In this document: positions 7,396 to 15,392 of the stretch, piece after piece
How the letters are laid out: every line of letters starts with the position of its first letter
How positions within the stretch are numbered: position 1 is the stretch's first letter
Assembly (NCBI GenBank): GCA_017436225.1
Contig: JAFSDM010000031.1
Coordinates: forward strand, 1-47,482
Reading direction: 5' to 3'
DNA: 47,482 nt
Source of the DNA: Clostridia bacterium
GTDB taxonomy: Bacteria > Bacillota > Clostridia > Oscillospirales > Acutalibacteraceae
Translations under genes and position numbers: made by a program
Notes under the pieces: generated by a model
What the model was told of the DNA's origin: nothing
The model's database searches: none
Seen by the model: only the letters and a program-made list of their open reading frames with translations

Positions 7396-8088
7396 ATGGC
7401 AAAAAGAGTGTTTATTGGTGTGGGTCACGGCGGAAGTGATAGCGGAGCAGTTGCAAACGGCTTTAAAGAAAAGGATTTAAATCTTGCGATTGCTCTTGCT
7501 TGCCGTGATGAGCTTACCCGCCACGGTGTAAAAGTGGGTATGAGCCGAACAAAGGATGAAGCCGACCCATTAACAGATGAGATTAAAGAGTGCAACGCTT
7601 TCGGCCCTGATTACGCGGTGGAAATTCACAACAACGCGGGCGGCGGCGACGGGGTAGAAATCTACCATCATTACGGAGGTGGCAAGGGTAAAACCTTGGC
7701 GCAGAATATACTGAATGAGATTGTTGCAATCGGTCAAAATTCTCGCGGTCTTAAAACAAAAAAGAACAGCGACGGCAGGGATTATTTTGGTTGGATAAGG
7801 CAGACCGTTGCTCCCGCCTGTTTGGTTGAATGTGCTTTTGTGGATAATAAGAAAGATATTACCATAATTGACACCGCCGCCGAGCAAAAGAAAATGGGCA
7901 TAGCCATTGCAAAAGGCATACTCAAAACCCTTGGCATTACTTGGATGGCAGAAAAGCCAAAAGAAACGCCTGTAAATGATACCAAAAAGCTTTACAGGGT
8001 TCAGGTTGGTGCATATGCCGAGCTTAAAAACGCCGAGGAAATGCTTAAAAAATTAAAATCCGCCGGCTTTGACGGAATAATTGTATAA
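7396..8088 (+). CDS. N-acetylmuramoyl-L-alanine amidase (endolysin) with partial SPOR-like tail
   Basis: A 230-residue protein. Residues 1-178 form an Amidase_3 fold that cleaves the bond between muramic acid and the stem peptide. Zinc ligands are visible as the His in GVGHGGSDSG (residue 10) and the His in EIHNNAG; the catalytic Glu lies in LVECAFVDN. After a short linker, residues 197-230 (LYRVQVGAYAELKNAEEMLK...) resemble the first half of a SPOR peptidoglycan-binding domain, then stop. Similar short tails occur in clostridial phage lysins, so this need not be damage. It has no signal peptide and therefore depends on the adjacent holin. Confidence 0.88.
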   Translation: MAKRVFIGVGHGGSDSGAVANGFKEKDLNLAIALACRDELTRHGVKVGMSRTKDEADPLTDEIKECNAFGPDYAVEIHNNAGGGDGVEIYHHYGGGKGKTLAQNILNEIVAIGQNSRGLKTKKNSDGRDYFGWIRQTVAPACLVECAFVDNKKDITIIDTAAEQKKMGIAIAKGILKTLGITWMAEKPKETPVNDTKKLYRVQVGAYAELKNAEEMLKKLKSAGFDGIIV

Positions 8089-8101
8089 TAAAGGTATAGA
8101 A

Positions 8102-8147
8102 AAAATAACCATAACAGAACACATTTTTAGTTCTGTTATGGTTATTT
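8102..8147. terminator. Terminator at the end of the left phage module
   Basis: AAATAACCATAACAGAA pairs with TTCTGTTATGGTTATTT (8131-8147) in a long AT-rich stem. It lies between the amidase stop and the convergent FAD protein gene and can serve both directions. Confidence 0.75.
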
Positions 8148-8161
8148 CCATTATCCTTAAT

Positions 8162-9532
8162 TTAATGCTTTTCGGCAATTTTGCGAGCTACGAAAACACC
8201 GCTTGCAGAGGCGTGGGAAAGGGAATGGGTAATTCCGCTTCCGTCACCTATAATATAAAGACCCTTATGTACCGATTCGAGGTTTTTGTCCACCGCTACT
8301 TCCATATTATAGAATTTAACCTCAACACCGTAAAGCAAGGTATCTTCATTTGCGGTACCGGGGGCAACCTTGTCCAGCGCATAAATCATTTCAATAATTC
8401 CGTCTAAAATTCGCTTGGGCAGAACAAGGCTTAAATCGCCCGGTGTTGCTTGAAGAGTGGGGGTTATAAAGGCTTCATCAATTCTGCTTTGGGTAGAGCG
8501 TCTGCCCCTTATAAGGTCACCAAAGCGCTGAACTATAACACCGCCGCCAAGCATATTGCTAAGTCTTGCTATGGATTCGCCGTAGCCGTTAGAGTCCCTG
8601 AACGGCTCAGAAAAATGCTTTGAAACAAGCAAGGCAAAGTTTGTGTTTTCAGTCTGCTTTGCGGGGTCCTCATAGCTGTGACCGTTTACCGTTATAATTC
8701 CGTTTGTATTTTCATTTACAACCGAGCCCTTGGGGTTCATACAAAAGGTTCTTACCTTGTCGCCGTATTTGTCGGTGCGGTAGGCAATTTTGCTTTCATA
8801 AAGCTCATCGGTCAGGTGGGCAAAAACCGTTGCGGGAAGCTCTACTCTTACGCCGATATCCACCCTTGTGGATTCGGTTGAAATATTTAAGGCTTCGCAG
8901 ACAGTTTCCATCCACTTGCTTCCGCTTCTACCAACCGAAATAATGCAATTATTGCAAAGGTATTCGCCCTTTTCGGTTATAATCTTGTAGCCGTTTTCGG
9001 TTTTTTCTACCATCTGAACGGGGGTATCAAAATAAAAATCAACCTTATTTTCAAGGTGATTATAAAGATTTTGAAGAACAACAAAGTTAATGTCGGTTCC
9101 CAAATGGCGAACAGAGGCATCAAGCAGATGCAAATCGTTTTGAATACAAAGGGTTTTAAAGCGTGAACCTGCGGTTGTGTAAAGCTTGGTGCCTTCACCG
9201 CCGTATTTAAGGTTGATTTCATCAACATATTGCATAAGCTCCAAGGCACGCTTTTTGCCTATATACTCGTAAAGTGTTCCGCCAAAGTTGTTGGTAATGT
9301 TGTACTTACCGTCTGAAAATGCGCCCGCACCGCCAAAACCGCTCATTATACTGCAGGTTTTGCAGTTAATACAGGATTTTACCTTTTCGCCGTCTATGGG
9401 GCAGCGGCGGTTATTAAGAGCGTGACCCGACTCAAAAACCGCAACCTTAAGATTTTTGTTGGCTTTAACAAGCTCGTATGCGGCAAAAATACCGCCCGGA
9501 CCTGCACCTACAATAATAACGTCGTAATTCAT
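8162..9532 (-). CDS. FAD-dependent oxidoreductase (uncharacterised dehydrogenase family, COG2509-like)
   Basis: A 456-residue cytoplasmic flavoprotein. The N-terminus carries the dinucleotide-binding motif VGAGPGG within YDVIIVGAGPGGIFAAYEL, and a final segment YIIGDGSGITHSLSHASASG is the usual FAD-contacting C-terminal motif. Near residues 50-70 a Cys-rich stretch (RRCPIDGEKVKSC, CKTC) precedes SGFGGAGAFSDGK, typical of this family. The reaction is unknown. I start it at 9532: AAAGGG lies nine bases upstream, whereas the longer start at 9568 lacks a binding site and lies almost on the predicted transcription start (minus-strand TATAAT at 9577-9582). It stands alone and converges on the phage module. 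Confidence 0.82.
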   Translation of the reverse strand: MNYDVIIVGAGPGGIFAAYELVKANKNLKVAVFESGHALNNRRCPIDGEKVKSCINCKTCSIMSGFGGAGAFSDGKYNITNNFGGTLYEYIGKKRALELMQYVDEINLKYGGEGTKLYTTAGSRFKTLCIQNDLHLLDASVRHLGTDINFVVLQNLYNHLENKVDFYFDTPVQMVEKTENGYKIITEKGEYLCNNCIISVGRSGSKWMETVCEALNISTESTRVDIGVRVELPATVFAHLTDELYESKIAYRTDKYGDKVRTFCMNPKGSVVNENTNGIITVNGHSYEDPAKQTENTNFALLVSKHFSEPFRDSNGYGESIARLSNMLGGGVIVQRFGDLIRGRRSTQSRIDEAFITPTLQATPGDLSLVLPKRILDGIIEMIYALDKVAPGTANEDTLLYGVEVKFYNMEVAVDKNLESVHKGLYIIGDGSGITHSLSHASASGVFVARKIAEKH

Positions 9533-9696
9533 ATTATCAAACCCTTTCTTTCGGAATTTGAATTTCATACCAACTCATTATAGCACAGACTTTTAAAAAT
9601 TTCCACATAAAAATTAAAGGTAAAAAACTTTCGTTTTTTCTACCAAAAATCAGCTCGAAAATTAGTTAAAAAAATAAATTTATTCTGTCGCCTTTT

Positions 9697-9740
9697 GTTG
9701 ACTTTTGTTAACAATTATGTTAGTATAAATTTGTAATTTT
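9697..9740 (+). promoter_or_regulatory. Promoter region of xpt
   Basis: TTGACT, then 17 bases, then TAGTAT with an overlapping TATAAA just downstream, lies ahead of the xpt start in the AT-rich gap 9583-9762. I looked for a purine riboswitch here and saw none of its conserved junction sequences. Confidence 0.5.
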
Positions 9741-9762
9741 TGTTTTTTTACGGAGGTCGGCG

Positions 9763-10338
9763 ATGAAGGCGTTAGAAGATAAAATTTTAAAGGAAGGCAC
9801 CGTTTTGCCGGGCAACATTCTTAAAGTGGCTTCCTTTTTAAATCATCAGCTCGACGTTGATTTTATAATGGAAATGGGTAAGGAGATTGCCCGACTTTTT
9901 AAGGGTGAGGAAATAACCAAAATCTTAACGGTTGAAACCTCGGGCATTGCCATTGCTATGGGCGCCGCGGCAGAAATGCATCTGCCTGTTGTTTTCGCTA
10001 AAAAGCATAAAACAGGCAACCTTTCGGGCAATATGTACAGCACCGTTGTTCACTCATACACCCACGGCGTGGATTACAACATCGTTGTCAGCTGTGATTT
10101 TTTAAAGGCTGAGGACAAGGTTTTAATTATTGATGATTTTCTTGCAAACGGCAAGGCTTTAATCGGTCTTATAGATATTGTAAAGCAGGCGGGAGCCACA
10201 CTTGTTGGTTGCTCTACCGCCATTGAAAAGGGTTTCCAAGGCGGCGGTGACCTTCTTCGTGCCGAGGGTATAAGGGTTGAATCCCTTGCCATTGTGGACT
10301 CTATGAGTGATAATTCTCTCACATTTCGCAGTATGTAA
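9763..10338 (+). CDS. xpt: Xanthine phosphoribosyltransferase
   Basis: A 191-residue enzyme of exactly the usual length. It joins xanthine to PRPP to make XMP in purine salvage, in the cytoplasm. The start MKALEDKILKEG and LPGNILKV are hallmark Xpt sequences, and the PRPP-binding motif is VLIIDDFLANGKA (about residues 122-134). GGAGGTCGG precedes the ATG. A nucleoside importer follows 42 bp downstream with no terminator between, so uptake and salvage are probably co-expressed. Confidence 0.95.
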   Translation: MKALEDKILKEGTVLPGNILKVASFLNHQLDVDFIMEMGKEIARLFKGEEITKILTVETSGIAIAMGAAAEMHLPVVFAKKHKTGNLSGNMYSTVVHSYTHGVDYNIVVSCDFLKAEDKVLIIDDFLANGKALIGLIDIVKQAGATLVGCSTAIEKGFQGGGDLLRAEGIRVESLAIVDSMSDNSLTFRSM

Positions 10339-10380
10339 TTAAATTTACATAAATTATTTTTTAAAAAGGGAGTTTTTAAA

Positions 10381-11637
10381 ATGAAAAAATTACTCGCACT
10401 TCTTTTAACAGTTGTAATGCTTTTCAGCTTTGCAGCTTGTGGAGAAAACAGCTCTGAGCTTCTTGGTATGAGCGACGCTCCTATTGACGCAGTAGAAGTA
10501 AAGGTTGATTATGAAATCCCCGACGATTTCAAAATCGGTTTCATCTGCTTACACGATGAAAACTCTACCTATGACCTTAACTTCCTCAACGCTGTAGACG
10601 CTATCCAAAAGGCTACCGGTCTTAAGGACGAGCAGGTTATTGTTAAAACCACCATTGGTGAAGATGATACTTGCTACAACACCGCTAAAGATTTAGCTAC
10701 TCAGGGTTGTGACATTATCTTCGCTAACTCTTTCGGTCACGAAGCATTTATGATTAAGGCTGCAAAAGAGTTCCCCGAGGTTGAGTTCTGTCACGCTACA
10801 GGCACTAAGGCTCACACCGAAGGTCTTGCTAACTACCACAATGCATTTGCTTCTATCTACGAGGGTCGTTACCTTGCAGGTGTTGCAGCAGGTATGAAGC
10901 TTAACGAAATGATTGAAGAAGGTAAAATCACTGCCGAACAGGCTAAAATGGGTTATGTAGGCGCATTTACCTATGCTGAAGTTATCTCCGGCTATACTTC
11001 TTTCTACCTTGGCGCAAAATCTGTTTGCCCAACCGTAACTATGGACGTTCAGTTCACAGGTTCTTGGTATGATCCAACCGAAGAGAAAAACGCAGCTGAA
11101 GCTCTTATTGCTAAGAAGTGCGTTCTTATTTCTCAGCACGCTGACTCTATGGGCGCTCCCGGCGCTTGCGAAGCTGCGCTTGTTCCTAACGTTTCTTACA
11201 ACGGCGCTACCTACGAGTCCTGCCCCGAAACCTTCATTGTTTCCTCCAAAATTGATTGGACTCCTTACTACAACTACATTATTAAATGCGTTGTAAAGGG
11301 CGAAAAGATTGCTGCTGACTGGTGCGGCGGTATTGCAGAGGGTTCTGTTGTTCTTACCGGTGTTAATCAGGATGTTGCCGCTGAGGGAACAGTTGCTAAA
11401 ATTAAGGAAGTTGTAAAGGGCCTTACTGACGGTACCATTAAGGTATTCGATACCAAAACCTTCACCGTTGAAGGCAAGGAGCTTACTTCTTACGTTGCTG
11501 ACGTTGATGATAAGGGCGATTACGTTCCCGATACCGAGGTTGTTGAAAACGGCGTATTCAACGAATCGGTAAAACGTTCTGCACCTTACTTTGATCTTAA
11601 GGTTGATGGAATCACTCGTCTAAACGAAAAGTTCTAA
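10381..11637 (+). CDS. BMP-family nucleoside-binding lipoprotein of an ABC importer
   Basis: A 418-residue lipoprotein with signal peptide and lipobox FAAC (Cys at residue 20). The fold signature IGFICLHDENSTYDLNF and the later GRYLAGVAAG and KMGYVGAFTYAEVISGY segments are typical of the BMP/Med family (basic membrane protein), which binds purine nucleosides outside the cell. It is the substrate-capture part of the importer encoded by the next three genes. Codon use is strongly biased toward GCT, GGT, CTT and AAC, unlike its neighbours, which suggests high expression. AAAGGGAG precedes the ATG. Confidence 0.92.
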   Translation: MKKLLALLLTVVMLFSFAACGENSSELLGMSDAPIDAVEVKVDYEIPDDFKIGFICLHDENSTYDLNFLNAVDAIQKATGLKDEQVIVKTTIGEDDTCYNTAKDLATQGCDIIFANSFGHEAFMIKAAKEFPEVEFCHATGTKAHTEGLANYHNAFASIYEGRYLAGVAAGMKLNEMIEEGKITAEQAKMGYVGAFTYAEVISGYTSFYLGAKSVCPTVTMDVQFTGSWYDPTEEKNAAEALIAKKCVLISQHADSMGAPGACEAALVPNVSYNGATYESCPETFIVSSKIDWTPYYNYIIKCVVKGEKIAADWCGGIAEGSVVLTGVNQDVAAEGTVAKIKEVVKGLTDGTIKVFDTKTFTVEGKELTSYVADVDDKGDYVPDTEVVENGVFNESVKRSAPYFDLKVDGITRLNEKF

Positions 11638-11648
11638 TTTAAAGCTTT

Positions 11649-11735
11649 TAGGGCGGTGCATTTTTGCCCCGCCCTAATGTCTTTTTTTAAATCTTAAAAA
11701 AGATTATCTTTTAAAAGACAGTCTTTTTTAAGACT
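11649..11735 (+). terminator. Attenuating terminator and two palindromes between binding protein and ATPase genes
   Basis: TAGGGCGG (11649-11656) pairs with CCGCCCTA (11669-11676), followed closely by CTTTTTTT. Two further palindromes follow, AATCTTAAAAAAGATT (11690-11705) and AGTCTTTTTTAAGACT (11720-11735). Such a partial terminator would let the abundant binding protein be made in excess over the ATPase and permeases. Confidence 0.65.
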
Positions 11736-11759
11736 TGAAATTTTTAAGGAGGAGAAAAC

Positions 11760-13289
11760 TTGGCAGCTGCAGCTATAGAACTAAAAAATATTACCAAAAC
11801 CTTTGGAAGTATTGTTGCTAACCGAGATGTTAATCTTTCTGTAAACCGAGGAGAGATTTTATCTATTTTGGGCGAAAACGGAAGCGGCAAAACCACCCTT
11901 ATGAATATGATTTCGGGCATTTATTTTCCCGATAGCGGACAGATATTCATAGACGGTAAAGAGGTTGTTATCCGTTCCCCAAAGGATGCCTTTGACCATA
12001 AAATAGGTATGATTCATCAACACTTTAAGCTTGTTGATGTTTTTTCGGCAACCGAAAATATTATTTTAGGACTTAAAGGCAAGGATAAATATAACATTAA
12101 AGAGTCTGCTAAAAAGGTTGAGGAAATCAGCCATAAATACGGCTTCGATATTGACCCTAATAAAATGATTCACGAAATGTCGGTTTCGGAAAAGCAGACC
12201 GTTGAAATTATTAAGGTGCTTTACCGTGGCGCAGATATTTTAATTTTGGACGAGCCTACCGCCGTTTTAACCCCTCAAGAAACCGAAAAGCTTTTTAAGG
12301 TGCTTCGCCGTATGCGTGATGACGGTAAATCTATTATTATCATCACCCATAAGCTACACGAGGTTTTATCCCTTTCGGACAGAGTTTCGGTGCTTCGCAA
12401 GGGCGAATACGTAGGTACCGTTGAAACCGCGAGCACAAGCGAAGCAGAGCTTACCGAAATGATGGTTGGCAAAAAAATCTCGCTTAACATTCACAGAAGT
12501 GAGCCTAAGGACTGTGAAGACCGACTTACTGTTGAAAATATTAACTGCGTAAGCCGTGAGGGAGTAAAGCTTTTAAACTCTGTTTCATTTACCGCAAAGA
12601 GCGGAGAAATTTTAGGAATTGCAGGTATTGCAGGCAGCGGTCAAAGAGAGCTTTTGGAGGCTATTGCAGGTCTTCAGCATATTGATAGCGGTAAAATTCT
12701 TTACAATAACCCTAAAACGGGTACGCAGGATAATTTAAGGGATAAAACCCCGCTACAGATAAGAGAGCTTGGTGTCAGACTTTCCTTTGTTCCCGAGGAC
12801 AGACTTGGAATGGGTCTTGTTGGCAATATGGGAATTACCGATAATATGATGCTAAGAAGCTACCGCAAGGGCAGGTCTGTTTTCTTGGAAAGAAAGGAGC
12901 CTCACGACCTTGCCGAAAAGATTATTTCCGACCTTGAGGTTGTGACACCGGGTACCGAAACTCCCGTAAGGCGACTTTCGGGCGGTAATGTTCAAAAGGT
13001 ACTTGTTGGTCGTGAAATTGCCGCCGCACCCACCGTTTTAATGGCGGCTTACCCCGTAAGAGGTCTTGATATTAACTCATCATACCTTATTTATAACCTG
13101 TTAAACGAGCAAAAAGAGCGTGGCGTTGCAGTTATCTTTGTAGGTGAAGACCTTGACGTTCTTTTAGAGCTTTGCGACAGAATTTTAGTTATCGGTTCGG
13201 GAAGCGTTACCGGAATTGTTGATGCAAGAACCACAACAAAGGAAGAAATAGGTCTTCTTATGACTAAGGGTAAAGGAGAAGAAAAGTAA
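11760..13289 (+). CDS. Nucleoside ABC importer, double ATP-binding subunit
   Basis: A 509-residue protein with two fused ATPase domains, like Bacillus NupO/YufO and sugar importers of the RbsA type. Domain 1 has Walker A GENGSGKTT (38-46), signature MSVSEKQ (about 140-146) and Walker B DILILDEPT. Domain 2 has a degenerate Walker A (GIAGSGQRE), signature LSGGNVQKV and a weak Walker B (VLMAAYPVRGLDI), as normal for the second half of this family. The start is TTG at 11760 with AAGGAGG seven bases upstream; no ATG alternative fits. It overlaps the first permease by one base. Confidence 0.92.
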   Translation: MAAAAIELKNITKTFGSIVANRDVNLSVNRGEILSILGENGSGKTTLMNMISGIYFPDSGQIFIDGKEVVIRSPKDAFDHKIGMIHQHFKLVDVFSATENIILGLKGKDKYNIKESAKKVEEISHKYGFDIDPNKMIHEMSVSEKQTVEIIKVLYRGADILILDEPTAVLTPQETEKLFKVLRRMRDDGKSIIIITHKLHEVLSLSDRVSVLRKGEYVGTVETASTSEAELTEMMVGKKISLNIHRSEPKDCEDRLTVENINCVSREGVKLLNSVSFTAKSGEILGIAGIAGSGQRELLEAIAGLQHIDSGKILYNNPKTGTQDNLRDKTPLQIRELGVRLSFVPEDRLGMGLVGNMGITDNMMLRSYRKGRSVFLERKEPHDLAEKIISDLEVVTPGTETPVRRLSGGNVQKVLVGREIAAAPTVLMAAYPVRGLDINSSYLIYNLLNEQKERGVAVIFVGEDLDVLLELCDRILVIGSGSVTGIVDARTTTKEEIGLLMTKGKGEEK

Positions 13290-14380
13290 TGGAAAACACA
13301 AAAAATAAAAAATCTTTTTCCTTTCACATTGTAAAGCGTGAGCAAACCGTTTGGTATAAGGGACTTGCCATTCGCGCTGCTGCAGTCCTTTTAGCGCTTG
13401 TGGTTTCGGGCATAGTAATAACATTGCTCACCGATAAAGACCCCCTTGCCGTTTATAAGTCAATGTGGAGCGGCGCTTTTGGAATGGATATTCGTATTTG
13501 GAGCCTGTTTCAGGACGTTGCAATACTTCTTTGTATTTCTCTTGCCGTTACCCCTGCTTTTAAAATGAAGTTTTGGAATATCGGTGCTGAGGGTCAGGTT
13601 TTAATCGGAGGTCTTGCTACCGTTTCGGTTATGATGTTCTTAGGCGGTAAAATACCCCTTCCGCTTCTTTTAATCATAATGGTAGTGGCATCTATTTTGG
13701 CTGGTATTATCTGGGCAGTTATTCCTGCTATATTTAAAGCGTATTGGAACACTAACGAAACCCTTTTCACACTTATGATGAACTATGTTGCAATTCAGCT
13801 TGTTTCATATTTTCTTAAGGTTTTTGTTAAAACGGGTTCGGGTGTTTTATTCCCAATGCCTGAATTTGGATTCCCTGTGCTTTTTAATCAGCCATATTTG
13901 CTTAATATAATTATTGTTGTTGCTTTAACCGTTGCCGTATATATCTACCTTAAATATACCAAACAGGGATATGAAATCTCGGTAGTTGGCGAAAGTCAGA
14001 ACACCGCCAATTATATTGGTATTAATGTTAAAAAGGTTGTAATAAGAACGCTTATTGTATCGGGCGCACTTTGCGGCATCGCAGGTCTTTTGCTTGTTGG
14101 CGGCACAAACCATACCATCAATACCGAAACGGCAGGCGGCAGAGGCTTTACCGCAATTATGGTTTCTTGGCTTGCAAAGTTCAACCCCTTCTTTATGGTG
14201 GTTACAAGCTTTATTATTGTGTTTTTACAAAAGGGAGCACAACAGGTTTCTACCGATTTCAGACTCCCACAGGCAATCAGTGACATTGTAACGGGTATTA
14301 TTCTTTTCTTTATCATCGGTTGCGAATTTTTCTTAAATTATAAAATTGTTAAAAGCCAAAACGGAAAGGAGAATGACTAA
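13289..14380 (+). CDS. Nucleoside ABC importer permease 1
   Basis: A 363-residue integral membrane protein (BPD_transp_2 type, NupP/YufP-like). After a short cytoplasmic N-terminus it has about nine or ten hydrophobic segments and the conserved NIGAEGQVLIGGLA motif, plus AANYIGINVKK in variant form (NTANYIGINVKK), both hallmarks of nucleoside/BMP permeases. It pairs with the next gene's product to form the channel. The start overlaps the ATPase stop by one base (TAATG). Confidence 0.9.
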   Translation: MENTKNKKSFSFHIVKREQTVWYKGLAIRAAAVLLALVVSGIVITLLTDKDPLAVYKSMWSGAFGMDIRIWSLFQDVAILLCISLAVTPAFKMKFWNIGAEGQVLIGGLATVSVMMFLGGKIPLPLLLIIMVVASILAGIIWAVIPAIFKAYWNTNETLFTLMMNYVAIQLVSYFLKVFVKTGSGVLFPMPEFGFPVLFNQPYLLNIIIVVALTVAVYIYLKYTKQGYEISVVGESQNTANYIGINVKKVVIRTLIVSGALCGIAGLLLVGGTNHTINTETAGGRGFTAIMVSWLAKFNPFFMVVTSFIIVFLQKGAQQVSTDFRLPQAISDIVTGIILFFIIGCEFFLNYKIVKSQNGKEND

Positions 14381-15327
14381 TGTTAGCCTTTCTTGTTAGC
14401 GCAATTAGACTTGGTATGGTATTTCTCTTTGGTTCTACGGGAGAAATTCTAACCGAAAAATCAGGCCACTTAAATCTTGGTACTCCCGGCGTTATGTGTG
14501 TGGGCGCATCCTGCGGTTGCTTTGCCGAATATCTTTATCTTAAATCGGTAGGACCGTTTGCTTCCCCCGTGCTTGCAATTTTAGTTGCGGTTGTTGCCAC
14601 CTTTGCAGGCGCCGCTTTAATGGGTCTTTTGTTTAGCTTTTTAACCGTAACGCTCAGAGCAAATCAGAACGTTACGGGTCTTGCCCTTACAACCTTGGGT
14701 ATAGGTATTTCCGACTATATGATAGCAAAAGCAGGAACCTCTTTTGGCAGAGCAAGTAAATACTTTACAGCTTCATTTCCCTTTGCAGATGATTTAGGCT
14801 GGTTTGGAGAGCTGTTTTTATCCCACGGCGTTATGATTTATCTTGCTATTATAGTAGCGCTTGTTTGTTCCTTTGTTTTATCTAAAACAAGGGTGGGACT
14901 TAACCTTCGTGCGGTTGGCGAAAACCCTGCAACTGCCGATGCCGCAGGTATAAATGTTTCACGCTATCGTTACATTGCAACCTGTATTGGTTCGGGTATT
15001 TCGGGTCTTGGCGGTCTTACCTTTATAATGGATTACCTCAACGGAAACTGGGAATACTGTATCGACGCTTTTGGTTGGCTTTCAATCGCCCTTGTAATCT
15101 TCACCGTTTGGAAACCAAATCTTGCAATTTTAGGCTCCATAATTTTCGGCGCCCTTTATATTGCCAGCAGTTATATTACAGGCGTTAGCTTTGCGGGAAA
15201 AGAGCTTTTCAAAATGCTTCCTTATATTGTAACGGTAATTGTTTTAATTATTACAAGTATGAGAAACAAAAAGAAAAATCAGCCACCCGAAAGTCTTGGT
15301 CTTCCCTATTTCAGAGAAGAAAGATAA
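14380..15327 (+). CDS. Nucleoside ABC importer permease 2
   Basis: A 315-residue membrane protein (NupQ/YufQ-like). Motifs include TGEILTEKSGHLNLGTPGVM (about residues 21-40), where EKSG.LNLG is the family hallmark, and AVGENPATADAAGINVSRY. It completes the importer formed by the binding protein, ATPase and first permease. The start overlaps the previous stop by one base. A strong bidirectional terminator follows at 15358-15389. Confidence 0.9.
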   Translation: MLAFLVSAIRLGMVFLFGSTGEILTEKSGHLNLGTPGVMCVGASCGCFAEYLYLKSVGPFASPVLAILVAVVATFAGAALMGLLFSFLTVTLRANQNVTGLALTTLGIGISDYMIAKAGTSFGRASKYFTASFPFADDLGWFGELFLSHGVMIYLAIIVALVCSFVLSKTRVGLNLRAVGENPATADAAGINVSRYRYIATCIGSGISGLGGLTFIMDYLNGNWEYCIDAFGWLSIALVIFTVWKPNLAILGSIIFGALYIASSYITGVSFAGKELFKMLPYIVTVIVLIITSMRNKKKNQPPESLGLPYFREER

Positions 15328-15357
15328 AAAGCACAGTTTAATAAAATATGTAATTTT

Positions 15358-15392
15358 AAGAGGAAGAAGTGTAAAAACTTCTTCCTCTTTTT
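15358..15392. terminator. Bidirectional terminator between converging operons
   Basis: AAGAGGAAGAAGT (15358-15370) pairs perfectly with ACTTCTTCCTCTT (15377-15389), followed by a T-run. It separates the nucleoside importer from the leftward glycogen phosphorylase operon. Confidence 0.85.

Noticed and set aside
9583-9762. Purine riboswitch before xpt
   Set aside because: None of the conserved core sequences of the aptamer are present in the gap.
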